Assembly (NCBI GenBank): GCA_964007475.1
Contig: OZ023273.1
Location: forward strand, 55,757,834 to 55,821,833
DNA: 64,000 nucleotides
DNA from: Hybos culiciformis
Lineage: Eukaryota; Arthropoda; Insecta; Diptera; Hybotidae
Reading direction: 5' to 3'
Below the pieces are notes generated by a model. That model was not told the DNA's origin. It ran no database searches and worked only from the letters and a program-made list of their open reading frames with translations. The translations under genes and the position numbers were made by a program. Positions 29,080 through 41,321 of this stretch are shown one piece after another (position 1 is the stretch's first letter; the number at the start of each line of letters is the position of its first letter).

Positions 29080-29310
29080 GGTGAGGTGTTATCAAATTCG
29101 AAGACATAACGCCCACGATTTTTTTGATTAACTTATAAGGGCCATAACGCCCGCAGTCTTTATGACTCTTTTAAAACGGGCCATAATAACATAAAGCTAT
29201 AAAGCCCAAAATATTCAGCTTTATTTACATCTAACTTAACCAATGGCCTTATCGCATATCCTTCCGGACAAGGAGTTAAAACCTCTCAGCTCTCAACTCG
29301 CCTAGGAACT
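29080..29310. other. GC-richer island, probably an old repeat
   Basis: Recurrent words GGCCATAACGCCC, CATAACGCCCAC and AATGGCCTTATCGC stand out from the AT-rich intron. Similar vocabulary (AAGGCCATTATGGC) occurs at 52130-52190. No ORF, TIR or target duplication could be established. Confidence 0.3.
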
Positions 29311-32300
29311 ATTTCATAAAAAAATTAAATTTTGGTTTTGGGGTGGCGTTTTTTCGAAAATTTGAGTAAACAAACTAAAAGTAAATTCAATAATTTCAAT
29401 GGAAAGTTCATCGATTTAACAGGAACAGGAGATTATTAAAAAGTTATAACCCTAATACAAAAGTACTACTTATTTGCATCCCATGGACATACATTTAAAT
29501 TTTATGATCCTGTAAATTTGGAAATAATTTTCCAATTCAATGAACTTAAATTAAATATTTTAAATTTAACAACTTTATTTTGTGTGTATTACAATGGATA
29601 AAGGAAAATTTATTATATTTTTACACGAATTTATATCTTTAATACTTATCTATAATATTTTGTCTTTTTTTTTATATAAAATTATCAATAAAATGAAATT
29701 GGAATAAATTTTATAACATATCTGTAAATGGGTTTCGAACTGAATAAAATATATACTTACTTATGTATATTTGAATACAAAATAATTAATTACGTTAATT
29801 TTTATTAAACCATCAGCTTTACAAAACATAAATTTAGTTATTTATATAAATAATTACATATACATACTTACGTAATGTCATTTTAATTTTGGGAAGTCTT
29901 TTATATCTTAAAATGTGTAATTTATAATCATAGAAGATAGAGGAAGAACATAGATGACTGAAAATAAAATAAGAACTCAAACACTAGGGACTAGGGCACT
30001 TAGCGTGTTCAATAAAAATTCCAACCCGAAACGGTTATCAAAACCACTTATTGTGTAGTAAGAATAATAAATATATTATTATAACGTTTTATTTTATTTC
30101 ATTCAAAATTTTTATTATGAACCGGGAACGGTGTGCAATCATTGCGTTCACTTTAATAATAATTAATTCAATAAATGGTTATTAGGTAATATTACTCCAG
30201 TTAGTAAATTTTTCATAAAACTTTATATTGCATTTAAATTGAAAATACAAATTTTTATAGTGATCTCAAGAATAACTTATTTAATAACTACGTATGAAGA
30301 ACATTTTATTAACTTATAAAATATAACTTAAATTTTATGAATTCATACATATTGTGTGCACTGAAAAAAAACACAAAAACATTTTAAACGTAATCAACGC
30401 AGGTAAAGTAAAAATCAACGCAGGTAAAATAAGAAATCTTCAATTCCATCATAACGTAATATTTTTTTAACTTGAAAATTACTTCCCTAAAAGTTCAGTT
30501 AAAGATACTTTATTATACAAAACTTAAAGAAAATTTTCGCCTGCATCTATGGACACCTACTTACTGATTTTGTGGTATGCTGAAAGCTTTTATTTCGTTA
30601 ATGTACCCAAATATGTTGAAAAACAAATATTTCTTTCTACAATAATTAAAATTGCTACATGCCTAACTTTTTTTTAATTCCCAATTTCCTTTTGAAAATA
30701 TAATTGTGCTGCGATTATAGAATAATGAAAGAATAGAGATTATAAGATTATAGGTAGATTATTTAAAAAGAAAAATTAGAAAAGAAGATCGTTTCATTAT
30801 GATATAATATAAAATAATATCATATTTTCCTTTCTTTCAGTGACCTAATGAATTTCTTCATAATTTTATTAACCTCTGAACTTACATATTTATTTGGTGA
30901 TCTTATTATTTTATTTTTATTCAAAGTCTCATACATATAAAAATTTGTAAACTCTTTTTTAATAAGTATTCACTATTCAAAATGTTTATGATTAATGTGC
31001 AATTGTAGTATGTATCAAAAAAGTGCATTTAAGATAAATCTTTAGTTTTTTTCAATGTTATGTGTAGAATACAAAATAAATAATTGTAGTATTACCGAAA
31101 CCATATATTCTAGGAAGAAACAGAATATAATTACAGCATATAATAATAGTAATAAAAATTCGAAAACAAAAAACTCGATATGAATATGTCGAGTATTTAT
31201 CTGAAAAAAAAAAAAAATAAGATCCGGAATGAAGAGAAAATTAATATTAATTCTATATATTTATTTCAATTCTTAAAATGTATCTACTTTTTATAATAAT
31301 TCTAAATCTTACTAATTTAACAAATAATTACAAATTTGTTTAATTTAATTATTATTCAAATTGAATTATTAAGTACTCTAACATTAATCAAATTGAATAA
31401 TAAAATAATAAAAGTAGAAATAATCAAGAAATTATTCATTTTAAGAAAAACAAAACATTAAAAAATACTTGTTAAAAAAAATTAACAATGAGAGTGTAAT
31501 GAAACTTTCTATAAAGTTAAAATAATAACACACACTTTCTACGAATAGTATTCAAATTATAAAGTATTTATTGTTTAATTTATTATAATATTTCTTACTT
31601 ATTTTCTACGAATTACTTTTTATAATAATATCTCGGCGATTCCAGATAATATACTAATATTTTGTACATAGAAGATTATTGAACATTAACATCGCAAAGA
31701 AACACTGCCGCCTCAACTGAAATTATTATAATAATTTAAATTTTAGTTTAAGATTACTGTAAGATTTCATAAGGTTTTCAATACTGAAAATTTTCCTTAA
31801 AATCTAGTAATATTAAGTTCTATGGTTCTATCATAATAATATTGTAAATAAAATATCTCAGTAGAAGAGGCATAAGTCCTAAACTCTGTATGAAATTATA
31901 TAGTATTTAATGTATATATATCTACTATTAAAATAAATATAGAATTGAAATGAATTGAATTATAAGAATTGCTACTCAATTTTAGAACGATTTTTAAACG
32001 AATTATTAAATTTAATATTTTCTTCAATTTTTGTATATTTTTTTTACAAATCATTTCACATTAAAATTTCTCCTTCCAAGATAAATAATCACATCACTGT
32101 CTTTTATAATAATAATAATAATAATGAACTAGCCAACATCCTTTGCACTCAATTCAAAATCCCAGAAGATAAAATAATAATAATTTATTTTTTTAAGACC
32201 TAATATTTTTTTTTACTAAATATAGAAAATAATCAATAAATCCAAAATTCAAATGAAAAGCTTTTAAAATAAATTTACAATGAAAAAAAATAAATAAAAA

Positions 32301-34840
32301 TTTGTATCTGGAATGGATACCAATCAATTATGAATATTTTTTTTTTTATCACGTATATATTCGAAAGAAAACAAAAATATTAAAATTGAATTACTCTTCT
32401 TTTTTTTTTTTTTTAATAAATTAATTTAATATTTTTCTGTTTTTTATTTATGAGATATCGTTATAATTTGATATTGTACATTATTTTTAGAATAAAAAAA
32501 AAAATTATAATAAAAATTCCATCTAGAATTGGTCAGTTTGATAATTGCAAACTTTATATTTAGTTCATTTTATATTTGCTTTCGTTAAAAAAAAAAAAAT
32601 TAAATAAATATAAAATTTATACTTTTATCATAAATATAAACTTTTATTTATAATTTATTAGAAACTTTCGCGCGCGTTTTGTTATGGTGTTTTCTTTGAA
32701 TTGAAAAACCATTATTTACTTTTTCCTCATTTCTGGATTATCAACTTATTTTAGATGTTTTGCAAAATTAAGAAAAAAATAAAAAAAAACAGCAAAATCA
32801 TTATGGATTAGAAAAAAATAAAATTAAAAAATAAAGAAAAAAAAATTATTTTAATGACCATTAAAACCATATTTGATTTAAAATTTATAAAGATAAAATT
32901 GATACAATAACAACAAAAAAAAATTAAATATTATAGACAGTACGAACTTTCATTGAAAAAGAAAAATAAATTTATGGAATTTTTGTAAAAAAAAAAAAAA
33001 TTAAAAGGGAAAGTGTTTTAAAATTATATTTAATTTTAGATTCCATTAACCAACAAAAAAAAATTAATTGCGTATTTTTTTTTCATTCAAGAAAAACTTA
33101 TGTTTAATTAAAAAAAAAATATAAGTCCAAACTAAAAACTTCACTATTATGTGTTACTTATAACTGAGTACATTTCTTATCTTTCAGATGAAAACATAAA
33201 AACATAAAATAATTTGATTCTCAAAATTTGAAACTTCTTATAACTTATGTTCTTTTTATGTAAACAAAATCTCGTTTGAATTAATATATGAGAAGAAACT
33301 TAAGAAAAAAAATTAATTTTTAATTCCATATTAAGTGAAGTCTTAATGACATTAATATTACGTACCTGTATTAATTTCCTGAAGACCTGATAATTTAATT
33401 CTAATTGCTCATTGCTTGACTGCCATTAAAGTTCATTTAATTGTTTGTTATTTTTTAAATGTAATTTAAATACACTTAAATGAATTTTATTTAAGGTGTA
33501 TTTAATTAAAATTATGATTTTAAAATTAAGCAGACATAATAACAAATTGATATAGTACTCAATTAACAATATGCGGTGTATTGAATATCTTATATTATCT
33601 TCTATATTTATGTTTTTCAATTTCTAGTTAAAATTCAAATTGTTTTATTATAGTTACATCATAATTTATTCGAGTGAAATTCCTATAAATGACAATTCTT
33701 TTTATATCTTAAAACCATCTTTAGCCATTCTATCATCAAAAATAAATATTTCTATGTCTATTCTATACCATATATAGCCGCAGTTTCTTTAAATTGTTTC
33801 TAATCATATTATGGAAAATTATTGCAAATTGTTCTTATTAAAGTAAACTAGTTAGATAAATTGTCAGGGTAATCAAAAATATTATTAATAAATTTCAATG
33901 ATTTTTTTATATTTATGTATGTCTAAAAAAACGTTAAAATGAAATTCCATTAAGTCGATACCTACTTTTTGACACTGAACCCCATAAATTTAATTTATGT
34001 TGTTCAGATTATTGACAAAATTATTCCCATTTCATGCATAAATGAAAGTAAAAAATAACAAATTTTTAGGCGCAAAAATACATATTAAAAATTTTTTTTT
34101 TATCTTCTTATGTAAAAAGTTCTAAATTTGAAATTTTTGCTTTATCAAAAGCTATTTATTTTATTTTTTTTTTGATAATATAATGAAAAAACATTACCAA
34201 AAAAATTTATTACGAAATAAATAAAGATGTATTGATTTATATATAAAATTTTTTGCACACTAAATGCTATTAGGCCCCATTAAAAAAAATAACAAATTTG
34301 ATGCTTACTATACTACTATACATATAGGAAAGAAAATTTTTACAAGAATCTATCTCATAAAACAAATTAAACCACAAACAAATTCTTTAGGAAACAATTT
34401 TTTATGGATAAATATTTTTTTTCACATGATTTTTGGTTCATTTATCTCACACTGTGAAACATCATGTTCTAATTTTTTTTCGTAGTTCATAATACTATGT
34501 ATGTAGTGAAAAAGTGACAATAAATTTATGATATAAAAATAGATCAATTACGAAAAATTAGAGTCGACTTTTTTGATTTTGTTTCGCTAATCAAATAATC
34601 TAAAAAAAAATTCCATAAATTTATAAAATAAGCTCAATTTGGGATCTATGCTCGTGATACCAACGTTTAGTTTTCAGTTTGAATGAAAAGAACTCTTTTA
34701 CATATTACATAATGTACATATAATAGAGAATACACAATTTTCTTGCGTTTTCTCAATATAGCCATGAATTATCATACTTACATGTATGTAGTATCAATTA
34801 AATCAATTAAATATTAAAATAGTAATACAAAATTATAAAT

Positions 34841-35803
34841 ATGGCAAGTTTAGTCAGTTATAAAGCAAGAGATGAAAATCGATATAGCACATTTAATAAT
34901 AAAGTTAATTGGAGCAACCCAAATATGGGATCTACAAATTCAGCTGCACGAATTGATAAATCTGATTCTACATCTAATGGACAATTATCTTTAACTAGAG
35001 GCAGCAGTGTGAATAGCAATGATTATTTAGTTATTGATAATTTTCAACGAATGAAAAATGTTCAAAGTGGTAGAAAAAAATTTCACAAAAAATATTCAAG
35101 TGAAAATAAGACCACAAAATATTTCTTTTGTTGGAAAAAATTTCAACTATCGTCATCATCATCAGCATCATCATCAACAACACCATGTTTTTATTGTTGC
35201 TGTTTTAAAACACGAAAAAATTCCAATTTAAATAAACGTAGTAATATTAAAAGCAACAATTGTTTTTGCCGTTCAATAAAATGTTACAGATGTTGGTTAT
35301 GTTTTTATTGTTGTAAGTTTCGTTGTTCTGGCTGCTGTAATTGTTACAGTGATGATGAAGATGACGATGATGACAATATTGATGGAAAATTTGCTAAATT
35401 TCGATATGAAATGAATAGCCTGGAGGAAAAAAATCAATCAATGCCAGTGGTTGATAATAATTTAAAAGGTGAATTTATAACAATACAATTGGATGGGAAA
35501 CCAATTGAAAAAAATATTAGTGGAGGAAATGACAGTGGTGGTGTCGGTGGTGGTGGTTTATTTGGTAGCTTTGGACGAAATAAAAAAAACAAAAATAAAC
35601 AAAAATGGAATTGGGATGACAGTTTAAAATCAAATAATGATAAATTTTTAGAAGCTTTAGAATATGATAATAATGGTTTTGTTGAAATCGATAATTCTCG
35701 TAGTAATAGTTTAAAACGAATGCTAAGATTACCAAAAATTAGGCCAGGAAATATGAAAAGAAGAGGTTTGGCAAAAATATCAAATTATAAATATTATTTT
35801 TAG
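34841..35803 (+). CDS. Intronless ORF for an unrecognised 320-aa cysteine-rich protein
   Basis: I do not recognise this protein. An uninterrupted 963-bp frame in DNA this AT-rich is far beyond chance. It starts ATGG, with an in-frame stop seven codons upstream (34823-34825), so it is self-contained and not the end of a spliced exon. About residues 95-169 hold 16 cysteines, including CFYCCCF and CWLCFYCCKFRCSGCCNC. An Asp/Glu run (about 170-178) follows, then a Gly-rich patch (about 226-240) and a basic C-terminus. There is no signal peptide, no convincing hydrophobic membrane span and no catalytic motif. Clustered cysteines beside aromatic and basic residues suggest multiple palmitoylation and attachment to the inner membrane face; metal binding is an alternative. 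It sits on the same strand as btsz, presumably nested in its intron, about 5 kb before the first recognised exon. The nearest AATAAA is at 36206. Confidence 0.75.
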   Translation: MASLVSYKARDENRYSTFNNKVNWSNPNMGSTNSAARIDKSDSTSNGQLSLTRGSSVNSNDYLVIDNFQRMKNVQSGRKKFHKKYSSENKTTKYFFCWKKFQLSSSSSASSSTTPCFYCCCFKTRKNSNLNKRSNIKSNNCFCRSIKCYRCWLCFYCCKFRCSGCCNCYSDDEDDDDDNIDGKFAKFRYEMNSLEEKNQSMPVVDNNLKGEFITIQLDGKPIEKNISGGNDSGGVGGGGLFGSFGRNKKNKNKQKWNWDDSLKSNNDKFLEALEYDNNGFVEIDNSRSNSLKRMLRLPKIRPGNMKRRGLAKISNYKYYF

Positions 35804-37987
35804 AACATAAAATTGAAACTAACAAGAATCCTATAAAATTTTAAATTCTTTTTAAATAATGCTGAATCAGGATGAAATAATATTTTAATGTCATTATACT
35901 TAACGTTTTTATACATAAATGTGTAAAAAAAAAATTCGAAGGGAGAAATTTTAGAAGCCTTTTAAAAAAAACTTATCAATTTTATTCAAAAGAATTTTTA
36001 AAACATACAAAAATAATATTAACGTCCTACGTATACTTTTACTATTATCCTTGCTGTTAACGTTCCAATGAGAATAGGATTATAAACTCTTTAAAAGCCT
36101 TTCAATATTTCAATAGAGTAGGTACAAAAAAAAATTTAATTTGTTAAGATAATAATTACTGTTCTAAAATATTTAACTTTCTAAGAAAGAAAATTACCAA
36201 AAAAAAATAAAAGAAAATTAATTGAAAGAAGTTCCGTCTGAAAACCATAAAATTTTTTTTGTTATTTTACAAAATTTCTCAAATCCTTGGAAATCTGTAC
36301 ATTTTACATCAAATTAATTTTTTTTTTTTTTTGTGACCTAAATTTTTGATGATAAAACTCAAAAGGAAAATAAATTACAACAATTTTGGAAAAGAATTTC
36401 CAATAAAATATTTTTTATTTTCTTTTAAATATTTAACTTAATTTTCTATGAACTTCAACAAATTAGAATTATTAAAATATAATGTATACCCTTAACATTT
36501 TGTAAATTAATATAGAAAAAATGTGATATGCTACAAACATTATGCATAATTATTATTTTTTTTTTAATTAAGCTCCAGTTCCATATCGGAAACGATCTAA
36601 TTTTAAAAATGAACAAAAAAATGGCAAACAATATTATTTTCTTGCCTTAGCATTTTTTTCCTACAATCATTCTATTTTATACCATTTTATTATTTTAAAT
36701 TATTAATCCAAAAATTATATTCTGTTTTTAATTATTTTAATTTGGGAACATTTTCCGCCTTTTATCTTATTCCTATTCCTTCATCAGATTTTTTAATTAA
36801 GGCCTTATTATTTAACAACGGAATGTGAAATATGCCGATCCGATAAGATCTAGGTACAGAAATTAAGTCAATGTAGGTTTATTTACTTTAGAAAACTTCA
36901 GAAAAAAATAAGTTTATGAATATTTCCCGCCTTGTAATAACTCCTATATTTAAATTTAAACGCAGTATGAAAATATTTTTCTCATTTAGGCTATACACTC
37001 ATTATTTCTAGAATTCAAAGGAAATTAAATTTAAAATTGGAATTGATGCCCTTAAAAAAAAAAAAAAAGGTTTTCCAAGGAATTTATCATATTTAATATT
37101 TTATTAGTAAAAAATTATGATAAAATAATAAATGTAACTTTTCAAAACGTACCCACATAAGAAAATAGGCCTACATAAGATGAAAAAAATAATGTATGTA
37201 TTAAAATTTATCACTTATAAGCAAAACAGAATTTTTCAAAGTCAATATTTTTTTAATAAACATTTTTTAAGTTTTTTTTTTCTTTGTAATTTTTTTTTAT
37301 ATATATGAAAATGTAATGGATTAAATTCTATTATTCTTTTATTTTTATTGTAGATTTTTAGAAAAGAATAAAAAAGGATTCCTATAATTTTTTCCTAAAC
37401 GTAATCCTTTCACATTTGTGCACATAGCTAGCTATCTATGTATTACCGGATAATCAGTCTTAATATCAAAGAAATTTTTCTGAGAATAAAAGCCAAAAAT
37501 TTTATTGTCAAACAAAATTTTTAAGTAACATGTTATTCTATATTTATATACCAATAAAGATATCATATTTAGGTAAAAAAAAAAGTTTTTAAGTTTTGAA
37601 ATGTTTCTTTTAAAATGTGGTAATAATTTGTAGATTAAGACACATTATTTATAAGAACGAAAATTCTGACGCATTTAAAAAAAATGGATTTTCTTGAAAT
37701 TTAGTGTTGTTGTTAAGATAGTTTTGAGTACCTCAAATTCAAAATAGTTCCCTTGTTGTCAATTTTTGACACGGAAGTTTCGCAACTAGCACTTAATAAA
37801 AATTCTAACTTTCAAACCATCAATCCCTTAACTTTGAAATTTTCAAGGTAGAAAGTTCTCATTAAAGTGTTTAAGTTGATAAATCGTTCGATTCTTAATA
37901 TTCCTGGACTTCGACAGAAAATCTATGAAAAAAACAAATTACAATTTTAAGCCTTGAATTTTGACACTGCAAGAAATTGTACAAATT

Positions 37988-38037
37988 AAAAGAAAGCTCT
38001 CCTTTAATAAAAAAAGAAAGCTCTCCTTTAATAAAAA
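37988..38037. repeat. Short tandem duplication (about 24-25 bp unit, two copies)
   Basis: AAAGAAAGCTCTCCTTTAAT occurs twice head to tail, separated only by A's. It is perfect, so recent. No functional role is evident. Confidence 0.85.
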
Positions 38038-38734
38038 GTGATACATACATAACTTACAGCCTGGCATCATAGAGTTGTAATTATGTAATTAATAAATTTT
38101 AAAAAAATATTCAAAAATGTAAAAGTTTATTAATCTTTTAATTATGGAGGAATATTTTAATTAACGCCTCGAAATAATTACATCATCTAATAATAATTCT
38201 ACTACTATTGGAACCTCTGATGGCACACTCTTTATTCCTATCTGTTATGTTTTATGGTGGGCTAGATAGATAGTCTGGACAAATTTTTATATAAATGCAG
38301 GTAACAAATAATGCAAGAACCACAATATCAAATTCTCAAAATCATTTTCAAGGTGTATCTAAATATCAGCCAGAAGGTATTTTTATTAAAACGCTAGCTG
38401 GTTATTCGAAGGCCCTTGTTTTAGAAAAAAAATTAAATACTTATCTATGGAGTTTATAGAAAATTTAAAAATTTGTAAGGTTTTTAAATTTATTGTTATT
38501 TTTTATTTCTTTTTACTAAAAGAAAATAAGTTCGTATTTATTCAAATATTATAACTCTGTAAAAAAAAAAGAATAAAATGGTTATATACAATAGACCTTC
38601 ATAAGCTACAGATGTTTAAATAAGTTTAATAGATTTAATCTAATTTATTTTGAAACAAAGTTTGGCTCGAATATTCGAACAACTTTGTGAATGTTTAACG
38701 AACAATTTTTATGCAAAAGATTTAATATTACATA

Positions 38735-39477
38735 TCGTCGGTCAGCGACGCAAACCTCGTAAGTCTGTTTTTGAAAATTTTACAGGAGACACAAAAAACT
38801 GTATTATTCTTATTATTATAATTAGCACAAAATTGCTTAAGATTGGCTAATTTGGAAGCGATATGGATTGAATAAAATCTGTAGCTTCTTACGAAGATTA
38901 GTACATTATCTTAGTTTCAAAAATGTGCAATGTTTGGCCACAAAAACTCCCCACCTAAATTTTCGAATTTTGTTTTTCGACAATAAGGCCGGCCGCACAC
39001 AGAAAGAGCAAAACAGTATTAGTCAAAAACGTTTTTGACTAAAACTGCTCCATGTAGATGTTTCAATACAAAGTATATGGACTGACGCACACTGATCAAT
39101 CACACGACTTAAATCACATTTAGTCACGTTTAGTCGTTTTGATGTCGAACACTTGATTCTTGTTTTATGTTTTTTGCTTTATGTTTTTAATAATAATGAG
39201 AAAATAATAAATTTTTGTATGAACTGAAGTAAAAAGTTTTGGACTAAAGCAAAAAAGTTTTAGAATAAAGCAAAAACGTTTTTGACTAAAGAAAAAACGT
39301 TTTTGACTAAAAGTGTTTTGTTCTTTCTGTGTGCGGCCGGCCTAAAAGTGCGTTAAAAATATTTAGAGTGTTTTTATGAATGTAGATCGGCGCAGATCAA
39401 CAAAAAGGACAGGAAAATAAAAAAAAACACGTTTTGTAAAAAACAAGACTTACGAGATTTGCGTCGCCGACCGACGA
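38735..39477. mobile_element. TIR element, TA-flanked, interrupted by a younger MITE
   Basis: The left end TCGTCGGTCAGCGACGCAAA continues CCTCGTAAGTCTGTTTTT. The right end reverse-complements to the same sequence with about three differences, giving roughly 40 bp of TIR. TA borders both ends, so a Tc1/mariner-type non-autonomous element is plausible. The body is only about 380 bp once the inner element (38987-39342 plus one TAA) is removed. There is no transposase. Family assignment is inference; the inverted repeat itself is unambiguous. Confidence 0.75.
38987..39342. mobile_element. Harbinger-like MITE nested inside the TIR element
   Basis: The left end GGCCGGCCGCACACAGAAAG and the right end CTTTCTGTGTGCGGCCGGCC are perfect inverted repeats over 20 bases, with weaker pairing beyond. 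TAA flanks both sides (38984-38986 and 39343-39345), matching the 3-bp TWA-type target duplication of PIF/Harbinger elements. The interior is palindrome-rich, with repeated AAAACGTTTTTGACTAAA-type units. At 356 bp with no ORF it is a MITE. Perfect ends and an intact duplication mean it is younger than the element around it. Confidence 0.8.
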
Positions 39478-40795
39478 TATATCATATATGTATGTACATA
39501 TGTAATGTACCTATATTAAAGTCTCGTTACCAAATTTAATAAGCGATTTAGTTTCCATTTTTTCTACTAATATTTTTAACTTTATATATATTTTATGCTC
39601 AATTTGCATATTTTCATAGTTGAATAATATGCAATATCATTTGTTATTTTTTTAAGTAATAACTGCATACAAAATATTTTGCACGCAGACAGTGTAAATC
39701 CTTTGAGAACAAAACGTGATTCATTTCAATTCAAAAGCATTACATTTAACTTTATAAAAATGGATTTTATTTTGTCAAAAAATATATCATCGAAATTAAG
39801 TATATAAGTACACAATGAATTTCAACTGCTATTGCGTTAACAAAAAAATACTCATTATAAAATCGTTTTTTACGTAAATTATAGTCATAAGCATTGCAAT
39901 TTTTGTTCTGCAACAGGTATCTTTTTTGAATTTTTTGGCTAGTTTTTAGATTTGCTACGGAGGTATGTCAACTCTTCGGTAATGCGTCCGTTCTGATTGA
40001 TTTAATATGTGTGCGTTTGATGTACCACACAACTTAATAATTTTTTAACTGCCCCTCGATCAGGTATTTTGAGTTTTTTCTTCATAAAATAAAAAGTTTT
40101 AAAATTTTTTATATCAAATTGCCTTTCAACACCGAGGATGCAATAAAAAGTTAAAAAAGTTTTAATATGTTAAAAAAGTAAAATTTGAAAAAAAAAAAAA
40201 AATTGCAGAAAATGTCCTATTCGAACGAAAAAATTTTCAAAACTATAATGTCTATAATTGATATGCCAACACAATAATCTTCTTTAAATTCATGAAATCT
40301 CTCATCATAGAATTGATTTTCTAAATCCTTTTGAATATATTAATTGACCGTGTGACATGATTTGAATAATATAATACACCTTTTGGGTATCCTCTTTGAC
40401 CTTATTTCATGAATTTTACAAAATAAACAACTTAAAATAGAATTTTCCAAAACTTTTATATACCTATATTTATAACCATAATAAATTTATTAATATTTTC
40501 TAATACTCTTTTCTTATGTAGTAATTTCCCTAAATGCCACAAAAACGAAAATGGTCACGTATGATATGAACTCACGTTTGAAAAATTGGAAAATCACATC
40601 AAATAAAAAATTTTGCTCTTGACACAATATATTATTAGTTATTAATGTTTTTTTTTTTATTTGAGAAAGTTCATAATTTTTGGGATCAAAGAAAATTTTA
40701 CGGGATTTCATACTTTTAATATTATATGAATTATTTATTTAAGGAAAATATTTTCGTGCAAATCTAAACAAATGAAACTTTTTTTGCCTTTTCAG

Positions 40796-40992
40796 AAGAA
40801 GCTGCTGCTGCTGCTAAAGCTGGTGATTGTAGTGTAAGTAATTCGCCTGTAGTTGGAGGTCGAAACGGTAACGGTAGTCCACATGCATCTCAGGGTTCAG
40901 CATCAAGTGATCCATGGCCGTCACAGTCAGAAGAAGATATTGATAGACTGGTTGCACTACATCAAAACCGTAATAGTCTCAGCTCGCTAGGG
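40796..40992 (+). CDS. btsz: bitesize/synaptotagmin-like, internal exon (linker before C2A)
   Basis: The acceptor CTTTTCAG precedes 40796, and the exon begins with the last two bases of a codon. It translates as EAAAAAKAGDCSVSNS, then a Gly/Ser/Asn-rich stretch, then DPWPSQSEEDIDRLVALHQN and RNSLSSLG. The last block is the segment that immediately precedes LRSDS in insect Bitesize proteins. This low-complexity region links the long N-terminal half to C2A. Its donor is GCAAGT, not GT; reading through 40992 joins in frame (phase 0) to the next exon. All upstream exons, including any Slp-homology/Rab-binding part, are missing from the window. Confidence 0.88.
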
Positions 40993-41321
40993 GCAAGTTT
41001 TTTTTTTTTTTTAATAATTTAATTTATATAATTTTGCTATTAAACTTAATTTAATGCAAATTTGAACGATAATTTAAAAAAATTTTCTAATTTTCATGGT
41101 ACAACACAAATTGAAATTTCCCCATCAGTGTTCAAAAATTATTCAAACTCATAAAGACATATTATTTAATAAAAGGCAACAAAAATTGTTACAAATATAA
41201 ATTAGTTCGAACTGTCCCCATTTCGTATTTATTTAATTTAAATAATATTAATAGTAACTGTTTCAATTTTCCGCACATTTAACAGATATTTAATTATTAT
41301 ATATATTTTTTATTTATTCAG

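Larger units (their letters stand above)
1..40795 (+). other. btsz: Presumed giant btsz intron (3' portion)
   Basis: No conserved coding exon of btsz is recognisable here, and the first recognised exon at 40796 starts inside a codon, so it must be spliced to something upstream. Two acceptor-donor junction motifs on the same strand (12130/12131 and 26460/26461) fit a long intron removed in steps. The stretch is AT-rich with frequent stops in all frames and contains poly-T runs, microsatellites, transposon remnants and one intact unrelated ORF at 34841-35803. That this is intron and not upstream intergenic DNA is inference; an alternative btsz promoter inside it cannot be excluded. Confidence 0.6.

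Noticed and set aside
30391..30432. Two copies of ATCAACGCAGGTAAA, resembling CAG|GTAA ratchet junctions
   Set aside because: There is no pyrimidine tract before the CAG. It is a 21-bp tandem duplication with chance splice-like words.
30820..30960. Strong acceptor CCTTTCTTTCAG at 30840 with a roughly 35-codon frame behind it
   Set aside because: The peptide is low-complexity Ile/Leu/Phe with no donor at its end. It is not a recognisable btsz exon.
33170..33200. Good acceptor TCTTTCAG followed by ATG
   Set aside because: The following frame closes after three codons, and no conserved peptide is seen.
38290..38310. ATGCAGGTAACA as a third recursive splice site
   Set aside because: The upstream tract is mixed A/T rather than pyrimidine-rich and the donor GTAACA is weak.
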